DNA from: Syntrophobacteraceae bacterium
GTDB lineage: Bacteria; Desulfobacterota; Syntrophobacteria; Syntrophobacterales; Syntrophobacteraceae
NCBI GenBank assembly: GCA_031292195.1
Contig: JARLHP010000081.1
Location: 1 to 47,441 of the forward strand
Direction of reading: 5' to 3'
DNA length: 47,441 nt
The notes below the pieces were generated by a model that was given only the letters and a program-made list of their open reading frames with translations, was not told the origin of the DNA and made no database searches. Numbering within the stretch: position 1 is the first letter of the stretch; every line of letters begins with the position of its first letter. Shown here in pieces: positions 8,982 to 17,450 of this stretch. Both the position numbers and the translations under genes were made by a program.

Positions 8982-9046
8982 AGTAGCCCACTTTTCGGTT
9001 TGAATCCTGCCAAGGGGGGAATCAGCTTAGAGGGGCTCCCTATAAG

Positions 9047-10156
9047 CTAACCTGCCGTTTTCCCTGCAACCGACCGGGCAATGAATTTTACCTGCTCTTC
9101 CGATAGCTCAGGGTACATCGGTAACGATAAAATTTCACTCGATGCTTTGGTCGCCTGCGGGAAATCGGAGGGTTTGTGGTTCAGGTAAGCGTATGCCTTG
9201 AGATTGGGCAAGGCGATCGGGTAGTGAATCCCGGTGGCAATTCCTTTTGACTTCAAATCGGCCTGAAGCTTTTCCCGGGTCTCGTGCGGGACCCTTACGA
9301 CGTAGAGGTGGTAGACCGGTTTCAATCCGTCGGTTTCGTAAGGGAGGATCAGGCTGGTATTTTGAAGGTATTTGTTGTAGAGGGCGGCGTTTTCCCTGCG
9401 GCTCTCGGTCCAGGCCGGCAGGTGCTTGAGCTTGACGTTCAGGATGGCGGCCTGCAAGCCGTCCAGGCGGCTGTTTATGCCCTCCTGTTCGTGATCGTAT
9501 TTACCGATCCTGCCGTGATTTGCAAACATCCTGGCGCGTACGGCAAGCCCTTCATCGTTTGTGACGAGCGCGCCGGCATCGCCGTAAGCCCCAAGGTTCT
9601 TGCCGGGATAGAAGCTGAAACAGCCGATGTCGCCAATCGAGCCGGCGATTCTTCCCTTGTAGAGCGCCCCGTGCGCCTGGGCGCAATCTTCGACGATCTT
9701 GAGGCCATGCTTTCGGGCGATCTCCATGATGGGGTCCATATCTGCGGGGCGGCCGTAGAGGTGGACCGGAACGATGGCCTTTGTGCGTGAAGTCACTTTC
9801 CGGGCGATCTTCGAGACATCGATGTTATAGGTTTCGGGATCGATATCGACGAAGACGACACGCGCGCCGGTCATGGTTATCGCTTCGGCAGTCGCTATAA
9901 AGCTGTTGGCGACCGTGATCACCTCGTCTCCCGGGCCGATACCCAGGGATTTCAAGGCGATGAAAAGCGCATCGGTGCCGTTTCCTACACCCACGCAGTA
10001 TCCGGCGTTGCAGTACTCGGCGAATCCGGCTTCGAAAGCCTTGACCGCCGGGCCGCCAATGAATGCCGAGTTAGCAATTACTTCCGCAACGGTCTTATCG
10101 ATTTCTTCCCGGATAGTCTGATATTGAGCGTTCAGATCAACGAGCGGGATCTGCAT
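9047..10156 (-). CDS. DegT/DnrJ/EryC1/StrS sugar aminotransferase
   Basis: The 369-residue protein is full length for PLP-dependent nucleotide-sugar aminotransferases. It starts [10 protein letters not shown], has [22 protein letters not shown] for cofactor binding, DCAQAHGA near residue 157, and the PLP-binding lysine in [15 protein letters not shown] near 185. The family converts a keto-sugar nucleotide to an amino sugar, using glutamate as donor. With the acyltransferase and Gfo/Idh oxidoreductase immediately upstream it forms an oxidise-aminate-acylate set like WbpB-WbpE-WbpD (WlbA-C-B), which makes UDP-2,3-diacetamido-uronic acid. The exact sugar is an inference. Spacing to the acyltransferase is 12 nt. 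Confidence 0.9.
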   Translation of the reverse strand: MQIPLVDLNAQYQTIREEIDKTVAEVIANSAFIGGPAVKAFEAGFAEYCNAGYCVGVGNGTDALFIALKSLGIGPGDEVITVANSFIATAEAITMTGARVVFVDIDPETYNIDVSKIARKVTSRTKAIVPVHLYGRPADMDPIMEIARKHGLKIVEDCAQAHGALYKGRIAGSIGDIGCFSFYPGKNLGAYGDAGALVTNDEGLAVRARMFANHGRIGKYDHEQEGINSRLDGLQAAILNVKLKHLPAWTESRRENAALYNKYLQNTSLILPYETDGLKPVYHLYVVRVPHETREKLQADLKSKGIATGIHYPIALPNLKAYAYLNHKPSDFPQATKASSEILSLPMYPELSEEQVKFIARSVAGKTAG

Positions 10157-10168
10157 GGCGCTTCCTTT

Positions 10169-10774
10169 TTAGTATGGCAGCTCTGAGATGGATTTGATGA
10201 CCCTGGCCGGATTACCCGCCACAACGGTGTTGGGGGGGACATCGTGAACGACCACCGAACCTGCCCCGACAAGGGAGTTCTCCCCGATTGTCACGCCGGG
10301 AAGGATGGTTGCGTTGGCGCCGATCCGGGCTTTCCTCCTGATCACAGGGCCTTTGAGATGGTTTTTGGCATCCGGTGAGGCTGGGTAGCGGGCGTTTGTA
10401 AAAACCACGTTGGGCCCGACCCAGGCCTCGTCTTCCAAGACCGTGTACTCGGGTATGAAGACCTGGCTGTGGATTCGCACGCCATTGCCTATCGTAACGT
10501 GATGCTCGATAACGCTCAGGGTGCCGATGCTGACATCGTCGCCGATCTGGTTTAATTCCCTTATGTTTACCTTGTTTCCGGTCTGGAAATTTCGGCCTAT
10601 TTTATTGCCCGCGTAAATTACGGTATGAGAGCGAATGTAAGCCCCCGTGCCTATAACCGTGGTCAGAACGCCCAATTTTGAACCCCTGGGAACAGCACCA
10701 ATTATACAATAGTCTTCAATGATTACGCCGGCTTCCAAAATTACCGGACCAAGTATTTTTGAAGTTTCGCTCAT
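10169..10774 (-). CDS. Left-handed beta-helix (hexapeptide) sugar N-acyltransferase
   Basis: The 201-residue protein is built of hexapeptide repeats such as IGRNFQTGNKVNI, IGDDVSIGTLSVI and IGANATILPGVTIGENSLVGAGSVV, ending in VVAGNPARVIK. These give a trimeric left-handed beta-helix that transfers an acyl group from acyl-CoA to an amino sugar. It differs from the WlbB-like copy at 16959-17450: it is longer and lacks the FINDTYPRA block, having FTNARYPAS at that site. It may therefore acylate a different sugar or position. Its start overlaps the stop of the oxidoreductase gene (ATGA), indicating translational coupling. Confidence 0.88.
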   Translation of the reverse strand: MSETSKILGPVILEAGVIIEDYCIIGAVPRGSKLGVLTTVIGTGAYIRSHTVIYAGNKIGRNFQTGNKVNIRELNQIGDDVSIGTLSVIEHHVTIGNGVRIHSQVFIPEYTVLEDEAWVGPNVVFTNARYPASPDAKNHLKGPVIRRKARIGANATILPGVTIGENSLVGAGSVVVHDVPPNTVVAGNPARVIKSISELPY

Positions 10775-11781
10775 ACAGTCTTCCGATCTGAATTGGACGC
10801 CTCTTCCAATATACCTACGACCTTTTTGGCGTGATCTATTCCGGCGATGCAGGCAGTGCCGTTCTCGATGCAGTCCAGGAAGTGATCGATTTCCATCTTG
10901 AGCGGTTCGACAAAGTTGATCTTCGGAAGCAGGACGTCTCCGGACCGGTGGTCGAAAGCCTTGAAATGCTGGTTGTCGTAATCCATGTTCTGACCGAGTG
11001 CGGCCTTTATATCTATGCCCTTGTCAAAAATAGCCACCTTGTTTTCCGCAACGTCGTCGTATACGACCATTTGTTTGGATCCTACAACCACCATCGACCT
11101 GACCCGATGAGGGTCCAGCCAGCTGACGTGGATGTTGGCCATTACCCGGTCAGGGTAGATGAGATTGAGGAAAACCACGTCGTCAATATTTTCCTGCACG
11201 TAGGCCACACCACGTTTTACGATGGAAGAGGGGGTCGGGTCTCCGAGCCAGTATTGGATGATGCTGATATCATGCGGGGCAAAATTCCAGAGCGCATCGA
11301 CATCGGAGCGGATACGCCCCAGGTTGAGCCTCTGGCTGTAGATGTAGCGTATGTCCCCCAGGTCTCCGGAATCGATAAGCTTTTTGATATAGCGGACAGC
11401 GGCGTTGAAAAGGAAGGTATGCCCGACCATGGCTATACGCCCGCTCTTTAACGCGGCTTCGCCTATCTCCTCTACTTCGCGAACGCTGCGCGCCAGCGGC
11501 TTTTCCACCAGGATGTGCTTTCCCGCCTTCAAGGCTTTTATAGCCAGCTCATAATGTGTGGCGACGGGGGTCGAGATGATCACGGCGTCGATTTCGGGAT
11601 TTCGGCATATTTCCTCGAAATCGCCTGTCACGTCCACCTTGGGGTAAATGCTTTTTACGTAATGCTGCCTCTCAACCGAGGGATCCACCACAGTGCGAAC
11701 GGAGCACCTGCCGTTCGTAACCAGGTTTCTTAGAAGATTTGGCCCCCAGTACCCTACTCCCGCTTGTGCAATGTTCACCAT
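10771..11781 (-). CDS. Gfo/Idh/MocA family nucleotide-sugar dehydrogenase (WlbA/WbpB-like)
   Basis: The 336-residue protein starts at ATG 11781 behind an aaggagaagc ribosome-binding site. The longer reading to 11868 is less likely because the Rossmann fold begins at once with AQAGVGYWGPNLLRN. The EKPLARS motif near residue 95 carries the conserved catalytic lysine, and FAPHDISII near 180 fits the family. Such enzymes oxidise a sugar nucleotide (often C3 of UDP-GlcNAcA) with NAD+, preparing it for the aminotransferase. Gene order oxidoreductase, acyltransferase, aminotransferase with an ATGA overlap and 12 nt spacing supports a single pathway. A second, more typical WlbA copy lies at 17438-18442. 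Confidence 0.9.
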   Translation of the reverse strand: MVNIAQAGVGYWGPNLLRNLVTNGRCSVRTVVDPSVERQHYVKSIYPKVDVTGDFEEICRNPEIDAVIISTPVATHYELAIKALKAGKHILVEKPLARSVREVEEIGEAALKSGRIAMVGHTFLFNAAVRYIKKLIDSGDLGDIRYIYSQRLNLGRIRSDVDALWNFAPHDISIIQYWLGDPTPSSIVKRGVAYVQENIDDVVFLNLIYPDRVMANIHVSWLDPHRVRSMVVVGSKQMVVYDDVAENKVAIFDKGIDIKAALGQNMDYDNQHFKAFDHRSGDVLLPKINFVEPLKMEIDHFLDCIENGTACIAGIDHAKKVVGILEEASNSDRKTV

Positions 11782-11809
11782 TGCTTCTCCTTCAGGATGC
11801 ATGTCAGCC

Positions 11810-13018
11810 TTATGGACATAAAGATTTATACAATCCCAATAAGGCGAACTTGTGAGAATCCCATCCATACGGCTTTAAGAACGCCCTGGCGTTATCTCTT
11901 TTTTGAAGCCTCAGGGATGGGCTGTTAATAGCTTCCAATATGGTGGACTGGAGTGAAGAGACATTCTCCGGCTCAAAAAAGAAGACCATTTCATCATTGA
12001 AGTAATACTCGATAGCGTTGAGCCGTGCTGTTAACACCGGTATGCCCATGGCTATGCTTTCGAGCATTTTGACCGGCAGCATCAGTTCGGTGGCGCTGTT
12101 CCTTCTATTTGGGATTATTGTCAGATCCATGTCTTTCAGATAGTTGGGGAGTTCCTCGAGACGGATGGCGCCAGCGCTGAAATGGACCTCCTTTTCGACA
12201 CCGAGTCGTTCGGACAGGGCCTTTAATTCCTCTTTCTGATCCCCTTCGCCTAATATATGGAATCTGATGTTGGGAACCTTGTCGGCCAAATGCGCCACGG
12301 CTTTAATGGCAAGATCTATTCCCAACCTCTTGGCAAGTGTTCCGAAGTAGACCAGATTGAAGTTAGCAGAGCCATTTTCATGAGCTTTGGTGTTGTAAGG
12401 AAATATCTTTGGGTCCGGCACATTCAGAATGACAGTGATCTTTGTCCGGTCTACCCCCCTGCTCGTCAAGGCATTTCTCTGGACGTGGTTGACGCAGATT
12501 ACCTTGTGGGCAATAAGGCAGGAAAGATACTCCTCAATATGTAGCCCTCCCTCAAAGATACGATCTTTGAGGGAGCGACAGCCGAACTTGCACGCATAGA
12601 GTTCAACAAGCGTGTCGTGAATATCGAGAATCAAACATTTCCCGAACAGACGGGGAATTATAGCCGCCAGGACAAGGCAATTGGGCATGTTGTGCACATG
12701 GACCACATCTAGCGAGCCCCGGATGAAAAGCATGGTGCAGGTTGTAAATGCAAGCAAAACGAAGTGAAGGTACGACAGAAGATATGAAATTCCACTGTTT
12801 CCCCTGTACTTGGGTACGTTGAGTTCAATGACGTTAACGTTTTCCAGGACATAGTTTCGCGGCTTATCGTTAAGCTTGTTGACCAGCATGGTCACTCGAT
12901 ATTCGGGAAGAGCCGCAAGGGTTTCCGCCTCTCGCCTCACACGAGCATCTATAGCGTAATTCGTATACGCTATCATGCATACCTTCGTTATTTTCCCGGG
13001 TTGAGGTCTGGCCATCAT
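11810..13018 (-). CDS. Family 4 glycosyltransferase
   Basis: The 402-residue protein has the GT-B layout. The N-terminal half starts KVCMIAYTNYAIDARVRREAE. The C-terminal half has LVYFGTLAKRLGIDLAIKAV near residue 230, HILGEGDQKEEL near 260 and the donor-binding block MAIGIPVLTARL...FFFEPENV near 335-365, with the E-x7-E arrangement of GT4 enzymes. It would add a sugar, usually with retention of anomeric configuration, to the lipid-linked oligosaccharide. A hydrophobic stretch near residue 85-105 may anchor it to the membrane. The start overlaps the stop of the upstream deacetylase-like gene by ATGA. Donor specificity is unknown. Confidence 0.9.
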   Translation of the reverse strand: MMARPQPGKITKVCMIAYTNYAIDARVRREAETLAALPEYRVTMLVNKLNDKPRNYVLENVNVIELNVPKYRGNSGISYLLSYLHFVLLAFTTCTMLFIRGSLDVVHVHNMPNCLVLAAIIPRLFGKCLILDIHDTLVELYACKFGCRSLKDRIFEGGLHIEEYLSCLIAHKVICVNHVQRNALTSRGVDRTKITVILNVPDPKIFPYNTKAHENGSANFNLVYFGTLAKRLGIDLAIKAVAHLADKVPNIRFHILGEGDQKEELKALSERLGVEKEVHFSAGAIRLEELPNYLKDMDLTIIPNRRNSATELMLPVKMLESIAMGIPVLTARLNAIEYYFNDEMVFFFEPENVSSLQSTILEAINSPSLRLQKRDNARAFLKPYGWDSHKFALLGLYKSLCP

Positions 13019-14640
13019 AGTGCAACCTCGTAATTTTTCAGTCCCCGCAATGGTTGGTCCGTCCGCGCAATAGCGATGGGATTGCCTTGGGGGTTCGGGT
13101 GATGAATACGCATTACGGGAGAAGGAAGGTTATTTTGCTCGGGGAGCGAGGATAAAGAGATTCCCGGCTTCCCCTTGGATTCAATTTGACGGAACTTCAA
13201 TGCCCTGCGCTCCGAAAACCAATCCACAGCCTGCTGTGCCGAGGCAAACCACGGTTTGAGTTCCTTAATCGATTGGAGCAGGTTGGAGTAAAATTGGTCC
13301 CAGTTCCTTTCGGGGCTCAGGCTGCGAGTGTGCCAGTTGACCGTAATAGCACCGCCATAAGCAAGGGCTTGATTTATGACACATTGGCACAGGTCACGCG
13401 CTTTCTTTTCGGAAACCGCGAGTCTGCCCCTGCTGAACAAGGCCGTGTCCATTATGTTCAGCGGCAGCTCGAAAAGCTTGGTTTGGTGGTGGCAAAAGAC
13501 CTGGGTAGTGCCGGATTTGAAGCCCACAGTTTCATTAAAGCCCGAAGATGAGTCATATTTTAGACCCGCATCCTGAAGTGAGACGGGCGATTTGTCCGAG
13601 AAATAAAGCCAATGCATGCGGACACCGCCGCAGTCCCGGCCGGCGATACCCTCGATTACGTCACGTTCCTTTGTCGCCTCTCGGCAGTTCAGCCAAGCGT
13701 CGATACCGTGCAGGCCGATCTCGTTGCCGGCTTTCAGCACGGATGCTATGAGGTCTTTGTGACGGTTGATGTCGTACTTGGCCGCACGGTAATGAGGCGG
13801 CTGTATGGAGTCCGAGCTACCCGGGTGGCCTTTGAAGGGAATAAAGAAGTAGGTGGCGGGAGTTCCGCTCTCAAGACTCATGTAGCGCTCGACATCGAGC
13901 CAGGGATCCTTGGTCCACCCGGCGAAAACGGCCGGAAGCGACGCCAGAGCCTTCCAGTTCCTTATCTGCCTTCGCAGTGCCCGCTTCGGTCCCAGTCCTT
14001 TGAGGCCAACCGGAAATAAAGCTCGAAAAATAAAGCCCAGCAAGGAACGGTCCAGCAAGTGGTCCTTGATCTCAAGGAAATCGACGTCGTGGGTCAAACA
14101 CGTTGTAAAAGCAAAGCCGTACGGTACGGGCGGCACCTCAACAAGAATAATGCCTGACTCAATTATCCAGTGCCTAAGCAAGGAGATATGTATGTCGATC
14201 GTCGGAAGGCAGGCAAATTCTACCGGTTGCCCATGACACAGAATGAATTCCAGTTCGTCGAAAATGTCATAGCCAACCCGGAGAACTCTGCGGCCCTGTT
14301 TATGTTTTTCCTGACATGCCGGCAGATCCGATCCCTTGATTTCGATCAGACCTCGATTTCCGGCCGGAAAGCAGACACACCCGGTATAGATCGGAAACTC
14401 GGTTTGGCCGGCATGCAGAACCAGCGTTTCACCGGGCGATGGGTCCCTGGCGGAAAGGTGGCCGTTTGCCTCGCCAAAAAACAATGTCAGGTTCGCATCA
14501 GGGAGTTCCGCGTCAGGTTTTGTTATGATGACCACGTCATAATGGCGGGAAGAGTCATAGAACTCCCATGGGGTTTTGAAAAGCTCGAAGAACTCGCGTA
14601 CCGCCCAGTCCTGGTGGTCTTTAGAGATAATGCCGATCAT
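13015..14640 (-). CDS. Polysaccharide deacetylase-like (NodB-fold) protein, large form
   Basis: The 541-residue protein has an N-terminal region of about 180 residues without a recognised family, then a NodB-like TIM-barrel. TTCLTHDVDFLEIKDHLL gives the Asp-Asp/His start of the metal site, and NEIGLHGIDAW near residue 315 is the second metal motif. Members remove N-acetyl groups from glycans, but long exopolysaccharide-locus forms such as this often lack parts of the catalytic set and could be inactive or act on other bonds. No signal peptide is evident. It ends in ATGA overlap with the GT4 gene and follows the shorter deacetylase by 15 nt, so the three are one transcription unit. Confidence 0.8.
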   Translation of the reverse strand: MIGIISKDHQDWAVREFFELFKTPWEFYDSSRHYDVVIITKPDAELPDANLTLFFGEANGHLSARDPSPGETLVLHAGQTEFPIYTGCVCFPAGNRGLIEIKGSDLPACQEKHKQGRRVLRVGYDIFDELEFILCHGQPVEFACLPTIDIHISLLRHWIIESGIILVEVPPVPYGFAFTTCLTHDVDFLEIKDHLLDRSLLGFIFRALFPVGLKGLGPKRALRRQIRNWKALASLPAVFAGWTKDPWLDVERYMSLESGTPATYFFIPFKGHPGSSDSIQPPHYRAAKYDINRHKDLIASVLKAGNEIGLHGIDAWLNCREATKERDVIEGIAGRDCGGVRMHWLYFSDKSPVSLQDAGLKYDSSSGFNETVGFKSGTTQVFCHHQTKLFELPLNIMDTALFSRGRLAVSEKKARDLCQCVINQALAYGGAITVNWHTRSLSPERNWDQFYSNLLQSIKELKPWFASAQQAVDWFSERRALKFRQIESKGKPGISLSSLPEQNNLPSPVMRIHHPNPQGNPIAIARTDQPLRGLKNYEVAL

Positions 14641-14655
14641 GTGCTATACCGGTGA

Positions 14656-15597
14656 CTATAGAGCGCCATGGTTTGGAGATCGGCCTTCCTTCCAGAAGCG
14701 AGCCATCTCGCGCGGCAGAACGTGCCAGTACTGCCCCTTGTAGCGGTCCTGAATGTAGTCTAGAAATTCTTGGTAATGATCGACTGAATACTCCCCCAAT
14801 GCCGGCTTGCCGGTGAAACGGATGTAATCGGGGTGAACCAGTGTAAGCGCCATCCCTCCGTGCTCGGCGATCCAGTCGAGCTTGCGCATCCAGATGTCGG
14901 GGTTTTTCTCCTTCAGGATAACAAAAAGAGTGAAGTCCTGAGGCAGCGTGTAAGGCAGTTCCACGTATCCATCTCCGTTTGAAGCCCCGTTCACGAAGAA
15001 TGGAAAAATGGTCCGGGCAGCGGTCGTCCCCAGTTCGAAAGGGTCCGTATCGAAGGTGGACGAGTCATATTCTATGTCCAGTTCGTGAAGCCACTCCAAC
15101 CGGCAGTACATGGAGGGAGCGCGAAACCCTACGGCCTGCCATTCCTTGAGGTACCGGTTGATTCTGGGGGCCCTGCTTTCGAAGATCCTCCTGGACTTGA
15201 AGTCCTTTCCGTCGTGGCGGATTCCGTGGACGCCGACCTCGAATCCGTTGTCGGTAATGTAGCGCAAGAGGGAGACCGGAACGTCATAGCCATCCCCTAC
15301 GAAATTGAATGCGGACCGGAAGCCCATGGCGCGCTCCAGGGCCAGGAGATCGCGGCATCGGCTGAGGCCGGCCGCGGCTTCGACATCGTGCGTGAGAACC
15401 AGTGAGAATTTTTTGCCCTCCGGCCAACCTTTCCAGGAAGACGGCGCAAGGGCGGCTTCGCTGTCGATCGGCCACCTGTCGCCGGTCGCTCTTCGCTTTG
15501 CCGCGGCGATCTGTCGTCGCAAGACGACCTGGAGTGGTCTCGGGATCAAGGGTCTAATACTGTAGTATAAGTCTCTCAGGTTCATGGGGAGGCTCAA
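14656..15597 (-). CDS. Polysaccharide deacetylase-like (NodB-fold) protein
   Basis: The 313-residue protein has a NodB-type domain: SLVLTHDVEAAAG near residue 65-77 as motif 1, FEVGVHGIRHDGKD near 120 as motif 2, and GFRAPSMY near 155 as motif 3. It also has LTLVHPDY in the C-terminal part. Related proteins occur in exosortase-associated exopolysaccharide loci. It would deacetylate an N-acetylated sugar of the repeat unit. There is no clear signal peptide, so a cytoplasmic or membrane-peripheral place is possible. It is leftward and 15 nt ahead of the larger deacetylase-like gene; two such genes in tandem suggest different acceptor positions or one active and one accessory protein. Confidence 0.85.
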   Translation of the reverse strand: MSLPMNLRDLYYSIRPLIPRPLQVVLRRQIAAAKRRATGDRWPIDSEAALAPSSWKGWPEGKKFSLVLTHDVEAAAGLSRCRDLLALERAMGFRSAFNFVGDGYDVPVSLLRYITDNGFEVGVHGIRHDGKDFKSRRIFESRAPRINRYLKEWQAVGFRAPSMYCRLEWLHELDIEYDSSTFDTDPFELGTTAARTIFPFFVNGASNGDGYVELPYTLPQDFTLFVILKEKNPDIWMRKLDWIAEHGGMALTLVHPDYIRFTGKPALGEYSVDHYQEFLDYIQDRYKGQYWHVLPREMARFWKEGRSPNHGAL

Positions 15598-15713
15598 TCA
15601 ATAGCTCGCACTGTAAGAATGGACTCACCGCAGAGCACTTAGAGGTTTAAGATTGAGCAATCCGGCTTTACTAGAAACTCGGCATGCTCCGAGCCGCGCG
15701 GTGAGAGATTATT

Positions 15714-16721
15714 TCAACCGAAATGCCTGTACGCGAGCCCGATGGCTTTAAGGCCGGGGAGCGGAATGTGCCTGAAAAGTTGGGAAAGGGGAAGCCGGCT
15801 CTTTTTCGCGCCATCGAGGAAAGCATTCTTCGATAGGTCGAAACGGCGGTATTCGAGAAAATATTCTTCGGGGCCAAACCCGAGCTTGAACCGCCTGAGC
15901 CCTTGGTTGTCAAGATCGGTTCGCCCGAAGCAGAAAGAGTCGTATCCTTCGTTCGCGTACCGGCTTATCGCTTCCCACATGACGGCGGCGGCGGCGCCGA
16001 GGTTGCCGAAGTTCATGTCCAAAGCCCCGTACTTGTACATCGCTTTTCGGCCGAAGTGGAAAAAGACGGCGCCGGCGACGGCTTTTTCACGATAGCGCGC
16101 AAGGATTACCCGGCCCTTGCCTTTCGAACATATGTGTTCGTGAATCTTTCTGAAAAAGGAAAAGGGCTGGGGCGGGACGGCCTGCCTCTTTCTGGTCAGG
16201 CAATGGAGCCTGTAATATTCCTGTATGGCCTCGAAGGAATCCAGGACCTCGATGGCCAGTTCGGAGGCTTTCGCTTTTTTTAGATTTCGGAGCGTATTTG
16301 TGTGAAGCTTTGGAAAAGGAGCTTCTTTGTTTGATAGCTTTAGTTTGTGGCCCACATACCGGGACCACACTGGGGCCGCTGGCGGAAAAAGGCTTTGTCC
16401 GCGTAAATCCAGGTACTTCCAGCCGGCTTTTTTTGCGGTTTCGATCACGCTCTCAGGAATGGAAGTGAGGGAAGATCTGCCGAAAACGAGCGGTTCGCAG
16501 TAGTCGCTGAAGGGCAGCGAGACCGCCCTTCGCCCCGTAAAAAGGCTGTTTATTTCCAGAAAGGGGATTACCACCGAGGGCAAAGCAAAAAATGAAGGTT
16601 TGTAGCCGTACGATTCGCAGAGCACTTTTGTCCAGGCCGAGGAATGAAAGAAGCTGTAATTCTCAACGGTAAGGACAAGATCGTCCCATCCGGGAAAGAC
16701 GGTTGGGTCGATTATTTCCAT
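15714..16721 (-). CDS. FemAB-like GNAT-fold protein
   Basis: The 335-residue protein has tandem GNAT-like halves. It starts FFHSSAWTKVLCESYGYKP and includes FSDYCEPLVFG, TLRNLKKAKASELAIEVLDS and a C-terminal FGRTDLDNQGLRRFKLGFG segment, all typical of FemAB-type proteins of exopolysaccharide loci (including the exosortase-associated type). FemAB enzymes attach amino acids from aminoacyl-tRNA to wall precursors; in glycan loci they are thought to attach an amino-acyl group to a sugar. It is leftward. The preceding 240 nt contain a broken GxxExxY gene, which separates it from the WlbB-like gene. Confidence 0.8.
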   Translation of the reverse strand: MEIIDPTVFPGWDDLVLTVENYSFFHSSAWTKVLCESYGYKPSFFALPSVVIPFLEINSLFTGRRAVSLPFSDYCEPLVFGRSSLTSIPESVIETAKKAGWKYLDLRGQSLFPPAAPVWSRYVGHKLKLSNKEAPFPKLHTNTLRNLKKAKASELAIEVLDSFEAIQEYYRLHCLTRKRQAVPPQPFSFFRKIHEHICSKGKGRVILARYREKAVAGAVFFHFGRKAMYKYGALDMNFGNLGAAAAVMWEAISRYANEGYDSFCFGRTDLDNQGLRRFKLGFGPEEYFLEYRRFDLSKNAFLDGAKKSRLPLSQLFRHIPLPGLKAIGLAYRHFG

Positions 16722-16734
16722 GGGCGTTCAAATC

Positions 16735-16765
16735 CACCACGAATCACACGAAGAGCACGAAGAAA
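16735..16765. repeat. Inverted 'cacgaaga' arm, left
   Basis: The sequence ccaccacgaatcacacgaag and its continuation through agcacgaagaa is matched in reverse complement by the arm at 16912-16934 (cttcgtgttcttcgtggtg core). The two imperfect arms bracket a degraded GxxExxY fragment. Confidence 0.7.
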
Positions 16766-16774
16766 TGCTCTTCG

Positions 16775-16894
16775 TTAAAGAACGAAGCGTTTGATTCCTT
16801 GCCGCAGCAACTTGACATTAAAATTTATCAGCAGCCCCGAGGGGTACCTGACGGGAATAGGCCGCTGAGTCTCGCCTATCCGTGGTTTGAAAGC
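16775..16894 (-). pseudogene. GxxExxY gene remnant (C-terminal fragment)
   Basis: On the minus strand an open stretch of 39 codons ends at the TAA at 16775 and encodes SGLLINFNVKLLRQGIKRFVL as its last part. This is the characteristic GxxExxY C-terminus; compare GLLLNFGRPRL in the intact copy at 6382-6771. An in-frame stop lies at 16895 and no upstream part of the family can be seen. The fragment has lost the GxxExxY motif and the nuclease-like core. It lies between the FemAB-like and WlbB-like genes, bracketed by the 'cacgaaga' inverted arms, and is best read as the relic of an inserted copy. Confidence 0.75.
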
Positions 16895-16911
16895 TCATCG
16901 AAGGGCATCTC

Positions 16912-16934
16912 GAGTCTTCGTGTTCTTCGTGGTG
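16912..16934. repeat. Inverted 'cacgaaga' arm, right
   Basis: The stretch gagtcttcgtgttcttcgtg and the following gtg is the reverse complement, with mismatches, of the left arm at 16735-16765. Both lie outside the GxxExxY fragment. Confidence 0.65.
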
Positions 16935-16958
16935 AGTCAGAACCGGCGAATAAGCTGA

Positions 16959-17450
16959 TCAAGTGCCGGTTTTTTTCTCGTCGAGGATTCGGATGATCTG
17001 CGCCGGGTTTCCCGCCACCACCCCCCGGGGGGGAACGTCGGAGGTTACCACCGCGCCCGCGCCTACGATGGCGTTTTCACCGATCGTGACATTGGCTAGA
17101 ATCACGGCGCCCGAGCCAATAGATGCGCCCCTTTTGACCAGGGTGGGCTCCACCTTCCAGTCGGCTTCGGTTTGGAGCCCCCCGGCAGGATTGGTCGCCC
17201 TGGGGTAGGTGTCGTTTATGAAAACCACCCCGTGGCCCACGAAGACCTCGTCTTCGAGGGTCACACCCTCGCAGATGAAGGTGTGGCTGGAAATTTTGCA
17301 GTTTCTGCCAACGAGCGCGTTTTTCTGGATTTCCACAAACGTGCCGATCTTGGTGTTGTCTCCGACCGTGCAGCCATACAGGTTTATAAATTTGGCGAGC
17401 TTGACGTTTTCCCCAAGCTTTACGTCCTCGGCGATGGCTAGGAAAGACAA
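16959..17450 (-). CDS. wlbB: WlbB/WbpD-like UDP-amino-sugar N-acetyltransferase
   Basis: The 163-residue protein is a hexapeptide-repeat trimeric acetyltransferase. It shows KISSHTFICEGVTLEDEVFV, FINDTYPRA and LVKRGASIGSGAVILANVTI, the pattern of WlbB/WbpD, which acetylates the C3 amino group of UDP-2-acetamido-3-amino-uronic acid. The start is taken as TTG 17450, preceded by an aaaaagggggagctgg stretch; the open frame upstream is only the out-of-frame reading of the neighbouring gene. With this start it overlaps the WlbA-like gene by 13 nt, so the two are tightly coupled. No aminotransferase is adjacent, so the DegT-type enzyme at 9047-10156 may serve both sets. Confidence 0.88.
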   Translation of the reverse strand: MSFLAIAEDVKLGENVKLAKFINLYGCTVGDNTKIGTFVEIQKNALVGRNCKISSHTFICEGVTLEDEVFVGHGVVFINDTYPRATNPAGGLQTEADWKVEPTLVKRGASIGSGAVILANVTIGENAIVGAGAVVTSDVPPRGVVAGNPAQIIRILDEKKTGT

